From assembly GCF_014651675.1 (NCBI RefSeq), contig NZ_BMXI01000002.1:277695-341694 (forward strand): a DNA stretch of 64,000 nt. Reading direction: 5' to 3'. Below the pieces are notes generated by a model, which worked only from the letters and a program-made list of their open reading frames with translations, was not told where the DNA came from and ran no database searches. Of the stretch, positions 7,612 through 16,669 are shown piece after piece; the first letter of the stretch is position 1; the number at the start of each line of letters is the position of its first letter. The stretch comes from Roseibacillus persicicus (GTDB taxonomy: Bacteria > Verrucomicrobiota > Verrucomicrobiia > Verrucomicrobiales > Akkermansiaceae). Both the position numbers and the translations under genes were made by a program.

Positions 7612-8928
7612 ATGAATCGAATCACTATTTCTTCCAACCCTTTGTTCAAAGCCTTGGCCTTGAACGAAAAGGGGAGTGATGTAGCCCCTCCAACCAATCT
7701 TGGTAAGGGACCGGGAAGGGTCAACAATCTCGATCTCATTCGACTGATTGTGGCGTTGCATGTGGTTTGCACGCACACTCTTCACTACGACGGATTGAGT
7801 TCTCGTCTGGATAGCACGGGGGCCACTTTGCATCGGCTGTTTCTTTTGATTCCGGCCGTGCCGATCTTCTTTGTGATTAGTGGCTTCCTCATCGTGGCTT
7901 CTTTCGAGAGAAATCCGAAGGACCTCAAGGGATACTTCTGGCGGCGGGGATTGCGGATCTATCCCGCGCTTTGGGTCTCGGTGTTGGTGTCTCTCGGGAT
8001 TCTGACTTGGGCAGGGTATTTGCAGCGGGACTTTGTTGCCACTCCGACTTTCTTGGCCTGGCTGGCGGGGCAGGTCTCGTTTGTTCAGTTCTGGAATTTG
8101 GAGCACTTCCGGGGCTTTGGCATGGGGGTGGTCAATGGTGCGCTCTGGACCATCACCGTGGAGTTGCAGTACTACCTTTTTGTTCCGCTTTGGTGTCTGC
8201 TCAGGGGCTTCCTCAAGCGTTATCGCTTCGTTAATCTTGGATTCGATGGAGTGCTTTTTGTCACCTCGGTGGCGGCGAACTTGTTCATGCGCTATCACGT
8301 CAACGTCGCGGGAGAGTTCGCTCTTGTCGCCATGCCGATCAAGCTCCTGCACATGACCTTGCTGCCGCATCTTTGGATGTTCATCCTGGGGGTCTATATT
8401 TATCGGCACTTCGACTCGCTACGTAGTATCTTGGAAGGACACTTTCTCGCCTGGGCCGCAGCTTGGGTGGTGGTAACTGGCGTTGGGGAATTGCTCATCG
8501 GTGGAGAGACCGCAGTCGGCACCGCATTGTATGTGGTGGCCCAGTGTTTGCTGGCCTTTGTGACCATTTCGCTGGCCTACACTTTACCCGCTCTTTCGGG
8601 CAAAGTTCTAAGGGGGCAAGACCTGTCCTACGGAATCTATATCTTCCACTTCCTCATTCTCAATGTCCTTATTGAGCTGGGTTACATGACGACCCTATAT
8701 GCCATCCCCGTTATGCTGGTGGCTTCATTCCTGATGGGGTTCCTGAGTTGGACCTTCATCGAAAAGCCGGCTTTGTCCCTGAAGAATTTCCGATTTGGAA
8801 AATCCTCCCTGACGACGGGAGCGGTTCCCGTGAGAAGCGATGCGCCCCCATCCGGGACGGCCTATAGTATGCCTAAACCGCGAACGGCGTTGGAGAATAC
8901 CGACTTGTCGGCGCGCAAGCAGGATTAA
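7612..8928 (+). CDS. Acyltransferase family 3 (OafA-like) membrane protein
   Basis: An integral membrane acyltransferase of about 438 residues with roughly ten hydrophobic segments. The family signature is visible: N-L-D-L-I-R-L-I-V-A near residue 40, H-V-V-C-T-H near 50, F-F-V-I-S-G-F-L near 85, R-R-G-L-R-I-Y-P-A near 110, and L-W-T-I-T-V-E-L-Q-Y-Y near 180. Members transfer acetyl or other acyl groups to surface polysaccharides, lipids or peptidoglycan. It begins 20 bases after the acetylesterase-like gene, so the pair may add and remove O-acetyl groups on the same glycan. The C-terminal 40 residues are polar and rich in Pro and Ser, without recognisable function. Confidence 0.9.
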   Translation: MNRITISSNPLFKALALNEKGSDVAPPTNLGKGPGRVNNLDLIRLIVALHVVCTHTLHYDGLSSRLDSTGATLHRLFLLIPAVPIFFVISGFLIVASFERNPKDLKGYFWRRGLRIYPALWVSVLVSLGILTWAGYLQRDFVATPTFLAWLAGQVSFVQFWNLEHFRGFGMGVVNGALWTITVELQYYLFVPLWCLLRGFLKRYRFVNLGFDGVLFVTSVAANLFMRYHVNVAGEFALVAMPIKLLHMTLLPHLWMFILGVYIYRHFDSLRSILEGHFLAWAAAWVVVTGVGELLIGGETAVGTALYVVAQCLLAFVTISLAYTLPALSGKVLRGQDLSYGIYIFHFLILNVLIELGYMTTLYAIPVMLVASFLMGFLSWTFIEKPALSLKNFRFGKSSLTTGAVPVRSDAPPSGTAYSMPKPRTALENTDLSARKQD

Positions 8929-8986
8929 GGACGTGGAAAGAAAGGCGGGAGCTTGCCCTGATGCTTCGGCCGGTCCAATCTGAGCC

Positions 8987-9451
8987 ATGCTTTCTGCCAA
9001 GGCCCAGCTTCTCACCAAGGTCATTGCCGTGCTTCGCGAGGAACATGAAGAGTTCGCCCGCGTGTTAGCGGATACCAGCGCGGCGGCCACTGATCCGGAT
9101 AGCAAGGCCGAGAGCAAATACGACACGCGCAGTCTGGAGATGTCCTACCTCGCCGCAGGGCAGGCCAAACAGGCCGAGCAGTTGGTGGAGGCTCTGGACC
9201 TGTTGGAAAAATTCGAACTGCCCGAGTTCGCGGTGAGTGACCCGATCGACCTGGGTGCCTTGGTGGAATTGGAGCTGGAGGGAGTCTGGAGCTTCTATTT
9301 TCTTTTGCCGGCGGGCGGCGGGATCGAAGTCTCGGAGGGGGAGATTTCCGCTACGACCTTGACCCCGGAGAGCCCACTTTTTTCCCTGATGAAGGGCAAG
9401 CGAATCGGCGAGCCCTTGGAAAACGGTGCGACCGTGAGCGAGGTGAGCTGA
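8987..9451 (+). CDS. GreA/GreB-like protein
   Basis: A 154-residue protein. The N-terminal 75 residues are helical and charged (R-E-E-H-E-E-F-A-R, S-K-Y-D-T-R-S-L-E-M-S-Y-L-A) and probably form a coiled coil. The C-terminal part ends with S-P-L-F-S-L-M-K-G-K-R-I-G-E, which resembles the S-P-L-G-x-A-L-x-G-K-x-x-G-D turn of the GreA/GreB C-terminal domain. The K-Y-D-T-R block is typical of a short Gre-like subgroup of unknown role. It may therefore bind RNA polymerase, but it could also be a Gre-fold protein with another function. It stands 58 bases after the acyltransferase. Confidence 0.6.
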   Translation: MLSAKAQLLTKVIAVLREEHEEFARVLADTSAAATDPDSKAESKYDTRSLEMSYLAAGQAKQAEQLVEALDLLEKFELPEFAVSDPIDLGALVELELEGVWSFYFLLPAGGGIEVSEGEISATTLTPESPLFSLMKGKRIGEPLENGATVSEVS

Positions 9452-9502
9452 GCGAGATTTCCGGGTTTTACCTTCCCGTCGAATTGAGGCAGCTTGGCCA
9501 CG

Positions 9503-9856
9503 ATGACCATTCGCAAGATTTCCGAGCAAGCGCCGTTCACCACGAAGGATGGCTCGACCATTCGAAGCATTCTCGATCTATCCAATGCTCCGGTGAAAAT
9601 GCAGAGCTTGGCCGAGGCCACCGTGCCGGCCGGAGGCGCGACGGATCGCCATTATCACAAGCTCAGTGAGGAATTCTACTTCCTGCTGGAGGGCAAGGCT
9701 TTGATGGAAATTGATGGGGAGGAGAGCGAGGTTGTCCCGGGAGATGCCATTCTCATCCCCGCCGGAGCCTGGCACCAGATTACCGGTATCGAGGAGACCC
9801 GGTTTCTCTGTTGCTGCGCCCCACCCTATCAGCACGACGACACTTACTTTGAGTGA
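9503..9856 (+). CDS. Small cupin-domain protein
   Basis: A single-domain cupin of 117 residues. The first cupin motif reads H-Y-H-K-L-S-E-E-F-Y near residue 50 and supplies two His and a Glu for metal binding. The second reads P-G-D-A-I-L-I-P-A-G-A-W-H near 85 with the third His. A C-C-C-A-P-P stretch and H-D-D-T-Y-F-E lie at the C-terminus. I prefer the ATG at 9503 to a TTG three codons upstream. Substrate or role cannot be told; such small cupins include isomerases, dioxygenases and sugar-binding proteins. The stop is ten bases from the convergent amylase gene, with no terminator seen between them. Confidence 0.85.
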   Translation: MTIRKISEQAPFTTKDGSTIRSILDLSNAPVKMQSLAEATVPAGGATDRHYHKLSEEFYFLLEGKALMEIDGEESEVVPGDAILIPAGAWHQITGIEETRFLCCCAPPYQHDDTYFE

Positions 9857-9865
9857 AAGGGCTTG

Positions 9866-12800
9866 TTAGGGAAGGGTGACGATTAGTCTGTAGAAGCGAT
9901 TGCTGTCGACGCCGGGCGCAGACCCGGTCTCGCTTCCGTCATCCGTGAGAAGGAAGGCGGGGTCGCCCGTGAGTCCGGTGCTGTCGGTGGCTGCTCCCAT
10001 CTTTTCCCATGAAGTCATTCCGTCATTCGAGAATTCAATCTGATAGCGGCGGGCAGGAATCAGTGGGAAGGTCAAGTCGACGGACCCGTCGGTTCCGCGT
10101 TCGATACAGAGCTGAAACTTTTCGCTGTCGGCTACGATGGGATTCAGTCCGGCCAAGAATTCTTCCGCGTTGGTGAGCTGGTCGTTGTCAGGATTGCCAG
10201 CCGGTCCGTCGTCGCCCGTTGCTCCTGTGGCGATGCTGTTGTCTAACCCGTAGAGGACTTCCCAATCATCGGGAAGCCCATCCCCGTCTTGATCAGAACT
10301 GGCTGCAGAGGTGTCGATGAGTCTGAGGTATTGCGCTTGCCCAAGTTGGCTTAGGGACTGGTCAAGGATGACGGTGAGACCGTTGTCGATGAGGTCTTGC
10401 CCCGTGCGGTCAGTGCTCCAGAGATATTGGGTGTCGTCGCTGGCAAGTAGGTTGATAACATTGTATTGGTGAGAAGGCTGGATGCCGAACCAATTGACCC
10501 CGGGAGAGGACTCAGGGGAGAGGTCAAAGGTTTGCATGCGATTGCTATTTGCAAGCGGGTCGTTGTTGACGAGGGCGAAGACCACATCCTGGGAGCTGGC
10601 ATTGACTCCAGCACTTTCGAACTTGGCGACGGCCATGATGTCGTCGTCGAAATTGCCGTCGCTCAGCTTGCTGAGAAAGTATTCTCCGTCGCTGCGAAGC
10701 GCCGGGCTGCCGAGACGGGCTGTATTGATGCGCCCATACAAATTCTCCAAGATGGCGTCCGCATTTTGCCAGACACGGGTCATGTCGTTGTAGCGCTTGA
10801 AGTTCGGAATCGTCTTTCCAAAGTTGTCTTCATACACGCTCCAGTTGTGGTCGGAGTTGGGAATGGCTCCGGTGAAACCATACTTGACGAAGTCATTGAG
10901 CGCTCCGGCTTCCTGCCCATACATGACCATGGGGATACCTTTGAAAGCCGCGAGCTGGGCGTAGGTGTTGAGCAGTTCATAAGGGTGATCGCTGGGGAAG
11001 ACCTCGTCGTGGCTCGTTAGATTGTTGAGTAGAACGACGTTGTCATAGGCCTCCCGGCGCTGGCGATAGGCGTCGAAAGTGCTGAAAGTATCCTTGGTCC
11101 CGGTGCCGCCAGAGCCCGGACCGTCGGCGGGATAGTCGAACCAAGTGTCCCGCCAGTAAAAGACGATGTTCTCGTTGAGAATGTCGAAATGGCGGGCGCT
11201 GCGATAGCTCACCCCGTGACGAGGATTGCCGGCCACATTGTTGAACCCGTCAAGTGACTCGGCCATGAAGAGAAAGTTCCACTTCACGCTGCGGGTTTTG
11301 TTGATGCAATATTCCCAGAACTCGTTGGGAAGGCCCTGTGCAAAGTCGCAACGCATTCCGTCGATGCCTTGGTGGGATTGGCTGGGGGGCGTCCCGATTG
11401 GGTGCCCCGTCTTGTCGAGCCAGTAAATGGGATAGTAGGCAAAGTAATCCCACAGTTCCTTCGTAGTGGCTGACAGGGGCTCGAGTTTGTCTCTTTCCAG
11501 AAGATACTCGCGCGTATGGGAGTCGCTGTCGTATTTCACCAAGGCATCGTAGTTGCCGAAATAGAGTTCGCGCACATCGACAAATTTTCCAAAGTCTCTT
11601 CGGTCGGGTGCAACGGCTTGTTCGGATGCGTTTTCTGCCGGTTTGCTGTAGTCGCCGGCCTTGGCATACCAGCTTGGACGGACATCGCGGATTAGGTTGG
11701 CGGGATTCTGTCCGTAAAGGTCAACCGCACCTTGTCCCAGAATCGCGTCGGGGGACGAGTGGTTGAAGGTGCCGTCCACCATGACGCCGATTCCGTGGCG
11801 GTCAAATTCGTCGACCATGGTCTGGAATTCCGCCATCGCTCCCGACTCAGTATTGTCTGCGCCCAGGAAGGGGGCAACTTGCCAATAGTCTTTCACCGAG
11901 TAGGGGCTGCCCGGGTCGTAGTCCTGGTTCGTAAGGGGATCAGTTTGTCTGCCCTCGGTGCCGATGGGGTGGATGGGCTGGAGCCAGATCATGTTGATGC
12001 CCAGTTCGGTGAACTTCTGCGTGCTGACGGCATCGGGTCGATCCGTGTTTTCCATCCAAAGATCGCGGAAGGTTGAGCGACCGGAGGGAGTGCTGTCCAC
12101 CGCTTCCACAATGGCGGGATTGACTTCATATAGAATTGTGTCCAGCGCATTGTTGGGAGAGACCACGATGGCGAGGTCCCGCCGCAGGCCTCCGTCGGTG
12201 AAGTAGAAAGGTCCCTCGCCATCAATGAAATAGCGCACCGTAGCCCGATAGGCTCCGCAGGTGTCGACGGGTAGGGTTGTCGTCCAAGTCCCGTTGGATT
12301 CGCTCATGGGGTAGGCGCGGTAGTAGGTTTCGGAAGAGGTGGTGGCGAGGTCGCGATTTTCCTGAATGACGGCAAAGTCGCGGCGGTTCAGGTTGGTGAT
12401 GACCTCGACCTGACTGACGGTTTCGTCCGGGTTGGCATGAGGGGTGAAGTTTAGGCTGAGAGATGCGCTCTCGTTTGCTTGTTCGTCGATAAAGAAGCGC
12501 CGCAAGCCATAGTTGGCATCCGCGAGATTGCCATTCACCTCGCTTGTCAAGGTTGGTGCTCCCTGATCGAAGTGTCCATCGAGATCCTCGTCGCGAATGG
12601 ATTCCACGGTCACGGGAGCCATCTCCATGATGTCCAGATTGTCGTCTTGCCAGAAAATTGGAGTCTGCCCCACCATGGCATCTCCGGCGTTGGTTCCGTA
12701 AGCTAGCGCGGAGAGGTAGACTGTTTCGGGCATGGTGCCAAAGACCTCCTCGAGGTCGATCACTCCTTCGAGAACTCCTCCATTAGGTCCTTCGGCATGT

Positions 12801-13213
12801 TCGCCCGATGCTCCTCCGTTGTTCAGGGTGGCGTAGTCGTTGTCACCTTCCGCCGCCAACCAGGGCCACTCCGCGAAGTAGTAGTTCAGGGTGCCAGCCT
12901 TTCCCCAGGGGTGTCCTTCCGGATTGCCGAAGGTGGTGGAGCAAAGCACGAAGTGATCGCTGGTTCCGCCTTCGGTCGACCAAGTGGCCAAGTAGAGTTT
13001 GGAGCCCTTGACGGCAGCCCATAGTCGCATCCCGTTGTCCGTGATGAGGTAGTTGGCGCTGTCGAGGTCGCCGTCGAGGACAAAGCATGGCTCGCTATCT
13101 GGATCGCGGGCTGCTTTCGACTGAACTTTTTCTTTGGTGGTGGAGTCCTGTGCGGCCAGAGGAGGAGAACAGCAGAGAATGCCGCCAATCAGGGCGAGGA
13201 GGAGCGTGGGCAT
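9866..13213 (-). CDS. Secreted GH13 alpha-amylase family protein
   Basis: A secreted glycoside hydrolase of about 1,115 residues. The ATG at 13213 gives a clear signal peptide (L-L-L-A-L-I-G-G-I-L, cut near L-A-A-Q-D); a longer in-frame start adds 19 unlikely residues. Domains in order are a DOMON/CBM9-like beta domain (about 25-190), an Ig-like or CBM48-like region (about 225-340), and the GH13 barrel. The barrel has M-I-W-L-Q-P-I-H-P, D-G-T-F-N-H-S-S-P, G-M-R-C-D-F-A-Q near 619 (nucleophile), F-M-A-E-S-L-D near 651 (acid/base) and L-T-S-H-D-E-V near 734 (third Asp). After a C-terminal beta domain come a Ca-binding-type D-Q-D-G-D-G-L-P-D-D-W-E repeat and a terminal Y-Q-I-E-F-S ... F-Y-R-L module. 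It likely acts on starch-like alpha-glucans outside the cell. Confidence 0.9.
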   Translation of the reverse strand: MPTLLLALIGGILCCSPPLAAQDSTTKEKVQSKAARDPDSEPCFVLDGDLDSANYLITDNGMRLWAAVKGSKLYLATWSTEGGTSDHFVLCSTTFGNPEGHPWGKAGTLNYYFAEWPWLAAEGDNDYATLNNGGASGEHAEGPNGGVLEGVIDLEEVFGTMPETVYLSALAYGTNAGDAMVGQTPIFWQDDNLDIMEMAPVTVESIRDEDLDGHFDQGAPTLTSEVNGNLADANYGLRRFFIDEQANESASLSLNFTPHANPDETVSQVEVITNLNRRDFAVIQENRDLATTSSETYYRAYPMSESNGTWTTTLPVDTCGAYRATVRYFIDGEGPFYFTDGGLRRDLAIVVSPNNALDTILYEVNPAIVEAVDSTPSGRSTFRDLWMENTDRPDAVSTQKFTELGINMIWLQPIHPIGTEGRQTDPLTNQDYDPGSPYSVKDYWQVAPFLGADNTESGAMAEFQTMVDEFDRHGIGVMVDGTFNHSSPDAILGQGAVDLYGQNPANLIRDVRPSWYAKAGDYSKPAENASEQAVAPDRRDFGKFVDVRELYFGNYDALVKYDSDSHTREYLLERDKLEPLSATTKELWDYFAYYPIYWLDKTGHPIGTPPSQSHQGIDGMRCDFAQGLPNEFWEYCINKTRSVKWNFLFMAESLDGFNNVAGNPRHGVSYRSARHFDILNENIVFYWRDTWFDYPADGPGSGGTGTKDTFSTFDAYRQRREAYDNVVLLNNLTSHDEVFPSDHPYELLNTYAQLAAFKGIPMVMYGQEAGALNDFVKYGFTGAIPNSDHNWSVYEDNFGKTIPNFKRYNDMTRVWQNADAILENLYGRINTARLGSPALRSDGEYFLSKLSDGNFDDDIMAVAKFESAGVNASSQDVVFALVNNDPLANSNRMQTFDLSPESSPGVNWFGIQPSHQYNVINLLASDDTQYLWSTDRTGQDLIDNGLTVILDQSLSQLGQAQYLRLIDTSAASSDQDGDGLPDDWEVLYGLDNSIATGATGDDGPAGNPDNDQLTNAEEFLAGLNPIVADSEKFQLCIERGTDGSVDLTFPLIPARRYQIEFSNDGMTSWEKMGAATDSTGLTGDPAFLLTDDGSETGSAPGVDSNRFYRLIVTLP

Positions 13214-13360
13214 GGGAGTTTTTTTGGAGTAAAAAGAGGAAGTCGCGCGATAGACAGCCGTGCAAACCACTTTCGCTGATTGCAGAGGTCTATCCGTGAC
13301 TGTCTGGTTTACTCCAATTTTCCCTTTTTTCGAAGCAGGGAAGTGAACCCCAGCCTTTGC

Positions 13361-14857
13361 CTATTCTCCTGTCGGGATCTGGTTGGCGGTGTAGTAGAAG
13401 AGTTGATTCTGGATTTTCTCTCCCTTGGAACTCTCCATCGCCGGCAGATCCAGTTGATACACTTTGCCAGCTTCGAAGCCCTCGAGGGCTACCGAAAAGG
13501 TGCGCCCATCGACCGGGACGATTTCCGTGACTTCGTGCTGCGCCTTGTTTTCGGGTGCAGAACCGTAGGTCCATTTGGATTGATAGGTGAAGGAGTTGAA
13601 CTTCAGGTCCCGGGCTTGAGGCTGCTTCGAAAGTTCCCGGGTGAAGGTGAGCTTGAATCCCTTGGGGGTGATTTCGAATTTCTCGATATCAAAGGGCATT
13701 TCTTGGCTGGCCGGAGTGATGCGCTGGATCCCTTCTGCCGGTTGACCCCAGCCTCGCACCGTTTGGCCAACGTAGATCTGTTGGCCATCGGGGCTGAAGC
13801 GGATGCGGTGGTTGCCCGAGCGCAAGCCACCATTGTCGAGGAAGTGGGTGCAGGCTCCCTGGAACTCGCCATTGACTTCTTCCAGCATGATTCGGGTGAT
13901 GCGGGTGCCGTTGTTGTCGGGCAGTAGCATTTGGCCTGGAAAGTGGGGGAAATTGTCGGGGATGACGTAGGGCTCGCCCGCTGAACGGTTGATCTCCTTG
14001 TGCGGGATTTGCACCACCGGAAGGGTCCGGTGCGCATTGTAGGCCGCCAAATCCTCTCGAAAGGTTGCGAGGGGATCCTTGTTGGCCGGCCACGTGGGAT
14101 CCCAGACCAAGCTATTGGGGTGTCCATAGAACTTGCCTTTCTCGAGGTGATAGAGCGGGGTGGTTGCCCGCCAGTCGCCCTGATTGTCACCGCACCACAG
14201 GTTGCCGTCTTGATCGCGATGAATTCCGTTGTGCATGCGGAAGCCGTAGCAGTAGGGGGTCAAGTTGCCCTCGGCATCGCAGTGCAGGGTGGTGCCCCGC
14301 CATTTGACGGCGGCGAAGTTGCGTCCCCGGCGGCCGAACTTGGAGTAATCCCCAAGGGTATGCTCGCCGGTCGGGCCATTGTGGGAGGCGGTGCCCACGG
14401 CGATGTAGTAGCCGCCCGCGCCATCATCGGTGATGGTGTTGGTCTCGTGATAATTTCCCGACAATCCCCATCCGGAGGCAAAGATGCGGTATTGGTCCGC
14501 CGTCCCATCCCCATCGGTATCGGTCGCTTCAGTAAAGTCGGCCATCTGGGTGACTCGCACTTTGTTCCGGGTCACGGCATCCAGTCCGCACCCGTTGTGG
14601 AATCCGCTGGCGAACAACTGCCAGTCCCATTTCTCCGGATCGGATTGTGGCTGGGCGCGAAAGACATCGCCGCGTCTCAGCACCACGAAGAAGGTGCCGT
14701 CTGGAGCGAAGTCAATGGCTCCGACCTCGGGAGGGCAATTGGGGGGGAGGGCGATGTTCTCGACCTGATAGGGTGAGGCTCCCACAGTGGCAGCTCCTGT
14801 TAGAATGAGTCCAAGTGTGAAGACCTTGTTCCAGCGGCTGTGTTTGATTGCGTTCAT
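13361..14857 (-). CDS. Secreted PQQ-dependent sugar dehydrogenase-like beta-propeller protein
   Basis: An exported protein of 498 residues with a signal peptide (L-G-L-I-L-T-G-A-A-T-V-G-A-S). Propeller-like repeats include I-D-F-A-P-D-G-T-F-F-V, Y-G-F-R-M-H-N-G-I-H-R-D near 230, D-G-N-L-W-C-G-D-N-Q-G-D-W and I-R-F-S-P-D-G-Q-Q-I-Y-V-G near 365. This pattern is that of secreted glucose/sorbosone dehydrogenase-like proteins common in Planctomycetota and Verrucomicrobiota. About 120 residues of beta-rich C-terminal domain follow. It starts 24 bases after the cytochrome c gene on the same strand, so electrons from oxidation of a sugar could pass to that cytochrome. Bound PQQ is not proven; some members of this group have lost cofactor residues. 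Confidence 0.78.
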   Translation of the reverse strand: MNAIKHSRWNKVFTLGLILTGAATVGASPYQVENIALPPNCPPEVGAIDFAPDGTFFVVLRRGDVFRAQPQSDPEKWDWQLFASGFHNGCGLDAVTRNKVRVTQMADFTEATDTDGDGTADQYRIFASGWGLSGNYHETNTITDDGAGGYYIAVGTASHNGPTGEHTLGDYSKFGRRGRNFAAVKWRGTTLHCDAEGNLTPYCYGFRMHNGIHRDQDGNLWCGDNQGDWRATTPLYHLEKGKFYGHPNSLVWDPTWPANKDPLATFREDLAAYNAHRTLPVVQIPHKEINRSAGEPYVIPDNFPHFPGQMLLPDNNGTRITRIMLEEVNGEFQGACTHFLDNGGLRSGNHRIRFSPDGQQIYVGQTVRGWGQPAEGIQRITPASQEMPFDIEKFEITPKGFKLTFTRELSKQPQARDLKFNSFTYQSKWTYGSAPENKAQHEVTEIVPVDGRTFSVALEGFEAGKVYQLDLPAMESSKGEKIQNQLFYYTANQIPTGE

Positions 14858-14880
14858 CTGCGGTAAAATTTTCTAACAGG

Positions 14881-15846
14881 TTAGTCCCGGGTCACTTCTG
14901 CGGAGGATTTGATAAAGAGAATCACTGAATCGAGTTCCTTCTCGTTGAGCTGATAGGGTGGCATGTAGTTGGGCGGGAAGCCTTTTGCGGTTTTGGCATT
15001 GGGTGCCAGGATGGACTCGCGGAGATAGGCTTCGTCTGCGGTGATCGTATCGCCTCCTTCGATTTCGCGTTCGCTGCCAAAGAGGCCGGCCAGAGTCGGT
15101 CCGTGCCCCACGGAGCCGTCGGTGGAGTGGCAGGCAATGCAGCCGTAGGCGAGAAAGACCTCTTCGCCTGCTTTGGCATTGGCATCCGCGATCTTAATCT
15201 CGCGATCAAAGCCCTGATGGCGCGAGAGCAATTCGCCGGAAATGTCTTCGGTCGTCTTCTGCCCTTGGGTGGTGATGACCCTTTGGAAAGTCAGCTTTTC
15301 CTCACTGGGCAGGATGGTTTCGGCAAACTCCTGCTCTCCAAGGCGGTAGCGGAAGGTCGGAACGCCGTTCTCGGAGAGATCATAGCCGATGAAACGGGGT
15401 TCAGCCTGCTCCTGTGACTGGGCGAGATAAAAGAGATTGCCGACCAGGCGGGGAACGTAGTCAAAGGAGCGGCGACCTCCCTTTTCAGTATCTCCCCAAT
15501 ATGGATACATATCCAGGAAGCCTCCTTGCCAGGCATACATCACGCGGCATTCGATGGTATCGAACACATAGGAAAGTGCTGGCCCGTGATTGACGGCAAT
15601 TGCTGCCGGCAAGACCTTGATCATCTCATACTCACCCGCCACGTCGCGGCCTTTGCCCGCATTGTATTTCGGAGATTTGGCGGCTTGGCCGTGATGGGAC
15701 AGCACCGCGGGATCGAGTCCGGGGTCGGGGACGTAGGTCCGGAGGATCAGTGGCTTTTCAAGGACTCCCAGGGGGTTGGAGTCGTAACCAAGGGGCTCGC
15801 TTTGCAAAGCGGCAATCAGTAGGACAGCGGGTAAGATGAGGGGCAC
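14881..15846 (-). CDS. Secreted c-type cytochrome, partner of the adjacent dehydrogenase
   Basis: A 321-residue exported protein with a short signal sequence (L-I-L-P-A-V-L-L-I-A-A-L-Q). The N-terminal 210 residues form a beta-rich domain of the type found in front of planctomycete/verrucomicrobial cytochromes. The C-terminal 90 residues are a class I cytochrome c: Y-G-C-I-A-C-H near residue 235 binds haem. G-P-T-L-A-G-L-F-G follows, and M-P-P-Y-Q-L-N-E-K-E-L near 300 supplies the axial Met. It is the first gene of a two-gene unit with the sugar-dehydrogenase-like protein and is probably its periplasmic electron acceptor (inference from pairing). Confidence 0.82.
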   Translation of the reverse strand: MPLILPAVLLIAALQSEPLGYDSNPLGVLEKPLILRTYVPDPGLDPAVLSHHGQAAKSPKYNAGKGRDVAGEYEMIKVLPAAIAVNHGPALSYVFDTIECRVMYAWQGGFLDMYPYWGDTEKGGRRSFDYVPRLVGNLFYLAQSQEQAEPRFIGYDLSENGVPTFRYRLGEQEFAETILPSEEKLTFQRVITTQGQKTTEDISGELLSRHQGFDREIKIADANAKAGEEVFLAYGCIACHSTDGSVGHGPTLAGLFGSEREIEGGDTITADEAYLRESILAPNAKTAKGFPPNYMPPYQLNEKELDSVILFIKSSAEVTRD

Positions 15847-15925
15847 CCTCTGGTTACCGCGCTGCTACTGAGAATTTTGCAGCAAAATTGCTGGGAACGG
15901 TCAACGTTCGCCGAGCGTACCCAGT

Positions 15926-16627
15926 CTACTCGATGCCGATGGTTGGGTCGATTTTGTCCGGGGCGCCGCTGGGAGCGGGGATGGAACTGGGCACGGCCGG
16001 GGCTTCGGGCAACTGGACCGGGCTGGGAGAGCCGCTGGTTGGAATGAGCACTTCGGTCGGCTTGCGTTCCGGGGACTCGATGACGACGGGGTCGGGGTCG
16101 GGGCTTGCGCTGACGCTCGACGGCGGCGGGATGAGAGAGGAGCCAGAAGGTTGCAGGGGTGCCGGAGCCAGGCTCGCGGGGGCCAGGTCACTGCTACTGC
16201 TGCGTTGCAAGGGAGCGGAGGGCGGCGGCGGCAGGAAGGGGGAGGTGTCGTCGCTGCTGGAGGGCTCGGCCACCATGATAGTGGGGACGTAGCCCACGGA
16301 GCCGCCTTCCAATTCGACTTTCAAGTGCGAACCCTTGGTGGCAACGACCTTCAGTGGAGTTCCCAGGCTCAGCACCTTGTCGGCGGTCGCGTTGCCTTTC
16401 GGGATTTTATTAAAGAAAGTCGCATTGGGGGTCGCGGTCTCAACCCATGTGCCGGCGCTGTAGGTGGGGCCGGTGGGCTGAAAGCTGTTCGAGCGCAGAC
16501 GGGGTGAATTCGGGCCATCCAGCGGGTTGTAATCGCTGGTGATTGGCTCTTGGAGAGTGGAGGCAATCTGCGCGCAACTGGCGAGGGAGAGTGTTGCTGC
16601 GAGGGGAAGCAATCTGCTGCTTTTCAT
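15926..16627 (-). CDS. Lipoprotein with SH3-like domain and Pro/Ser-rich tail
   Basis: From the ATG at 16627 the product has 233 residues and a lipoprotein signal (L-S-L-A-S-C). Residues about 45-125 resemble a bacterial SH3 domain (G-T-P-L-K-V-V-A-T-K-G-S-H-L-K-V-E, then G-Y-V-P-T). The remaining 110 residues are a low-complexity Pro/Ser/Ala tail (P-P-P-P-S-A-P and similar), which could span peptidoglycan. The ATG was chosen because the 12 residues before it in the longer frame precede a perfect lipobox. A role at the cell wall is an inference. Confidence 0.75.
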   Translation of the reverse strand: MKSSRLLPLAATLSLASCAQIASTLQEPITSDYNPLDGPNSPRLRSNSFQPTGPTYSAGTWVETATPNATFFNKIPKGNATADKVLSLGTPLKVVATKGSHLKVELEGGSVGYVPTIMVAEPSSSDDTSPFLPPPPSAPLQRSSSSDLAPASLAPAPLQPSGSSLIPPPSSVSASPDPDPVVIESPERKPTEVLIPTSGSPSPVQLPEAPAVPSSIPAPSGAPDKIDPTIGIE

Positions 16628-16669
16628 GCCGCAAAGGATGACCTCGGGGCGGGGTGCGGTCAATGCGAT

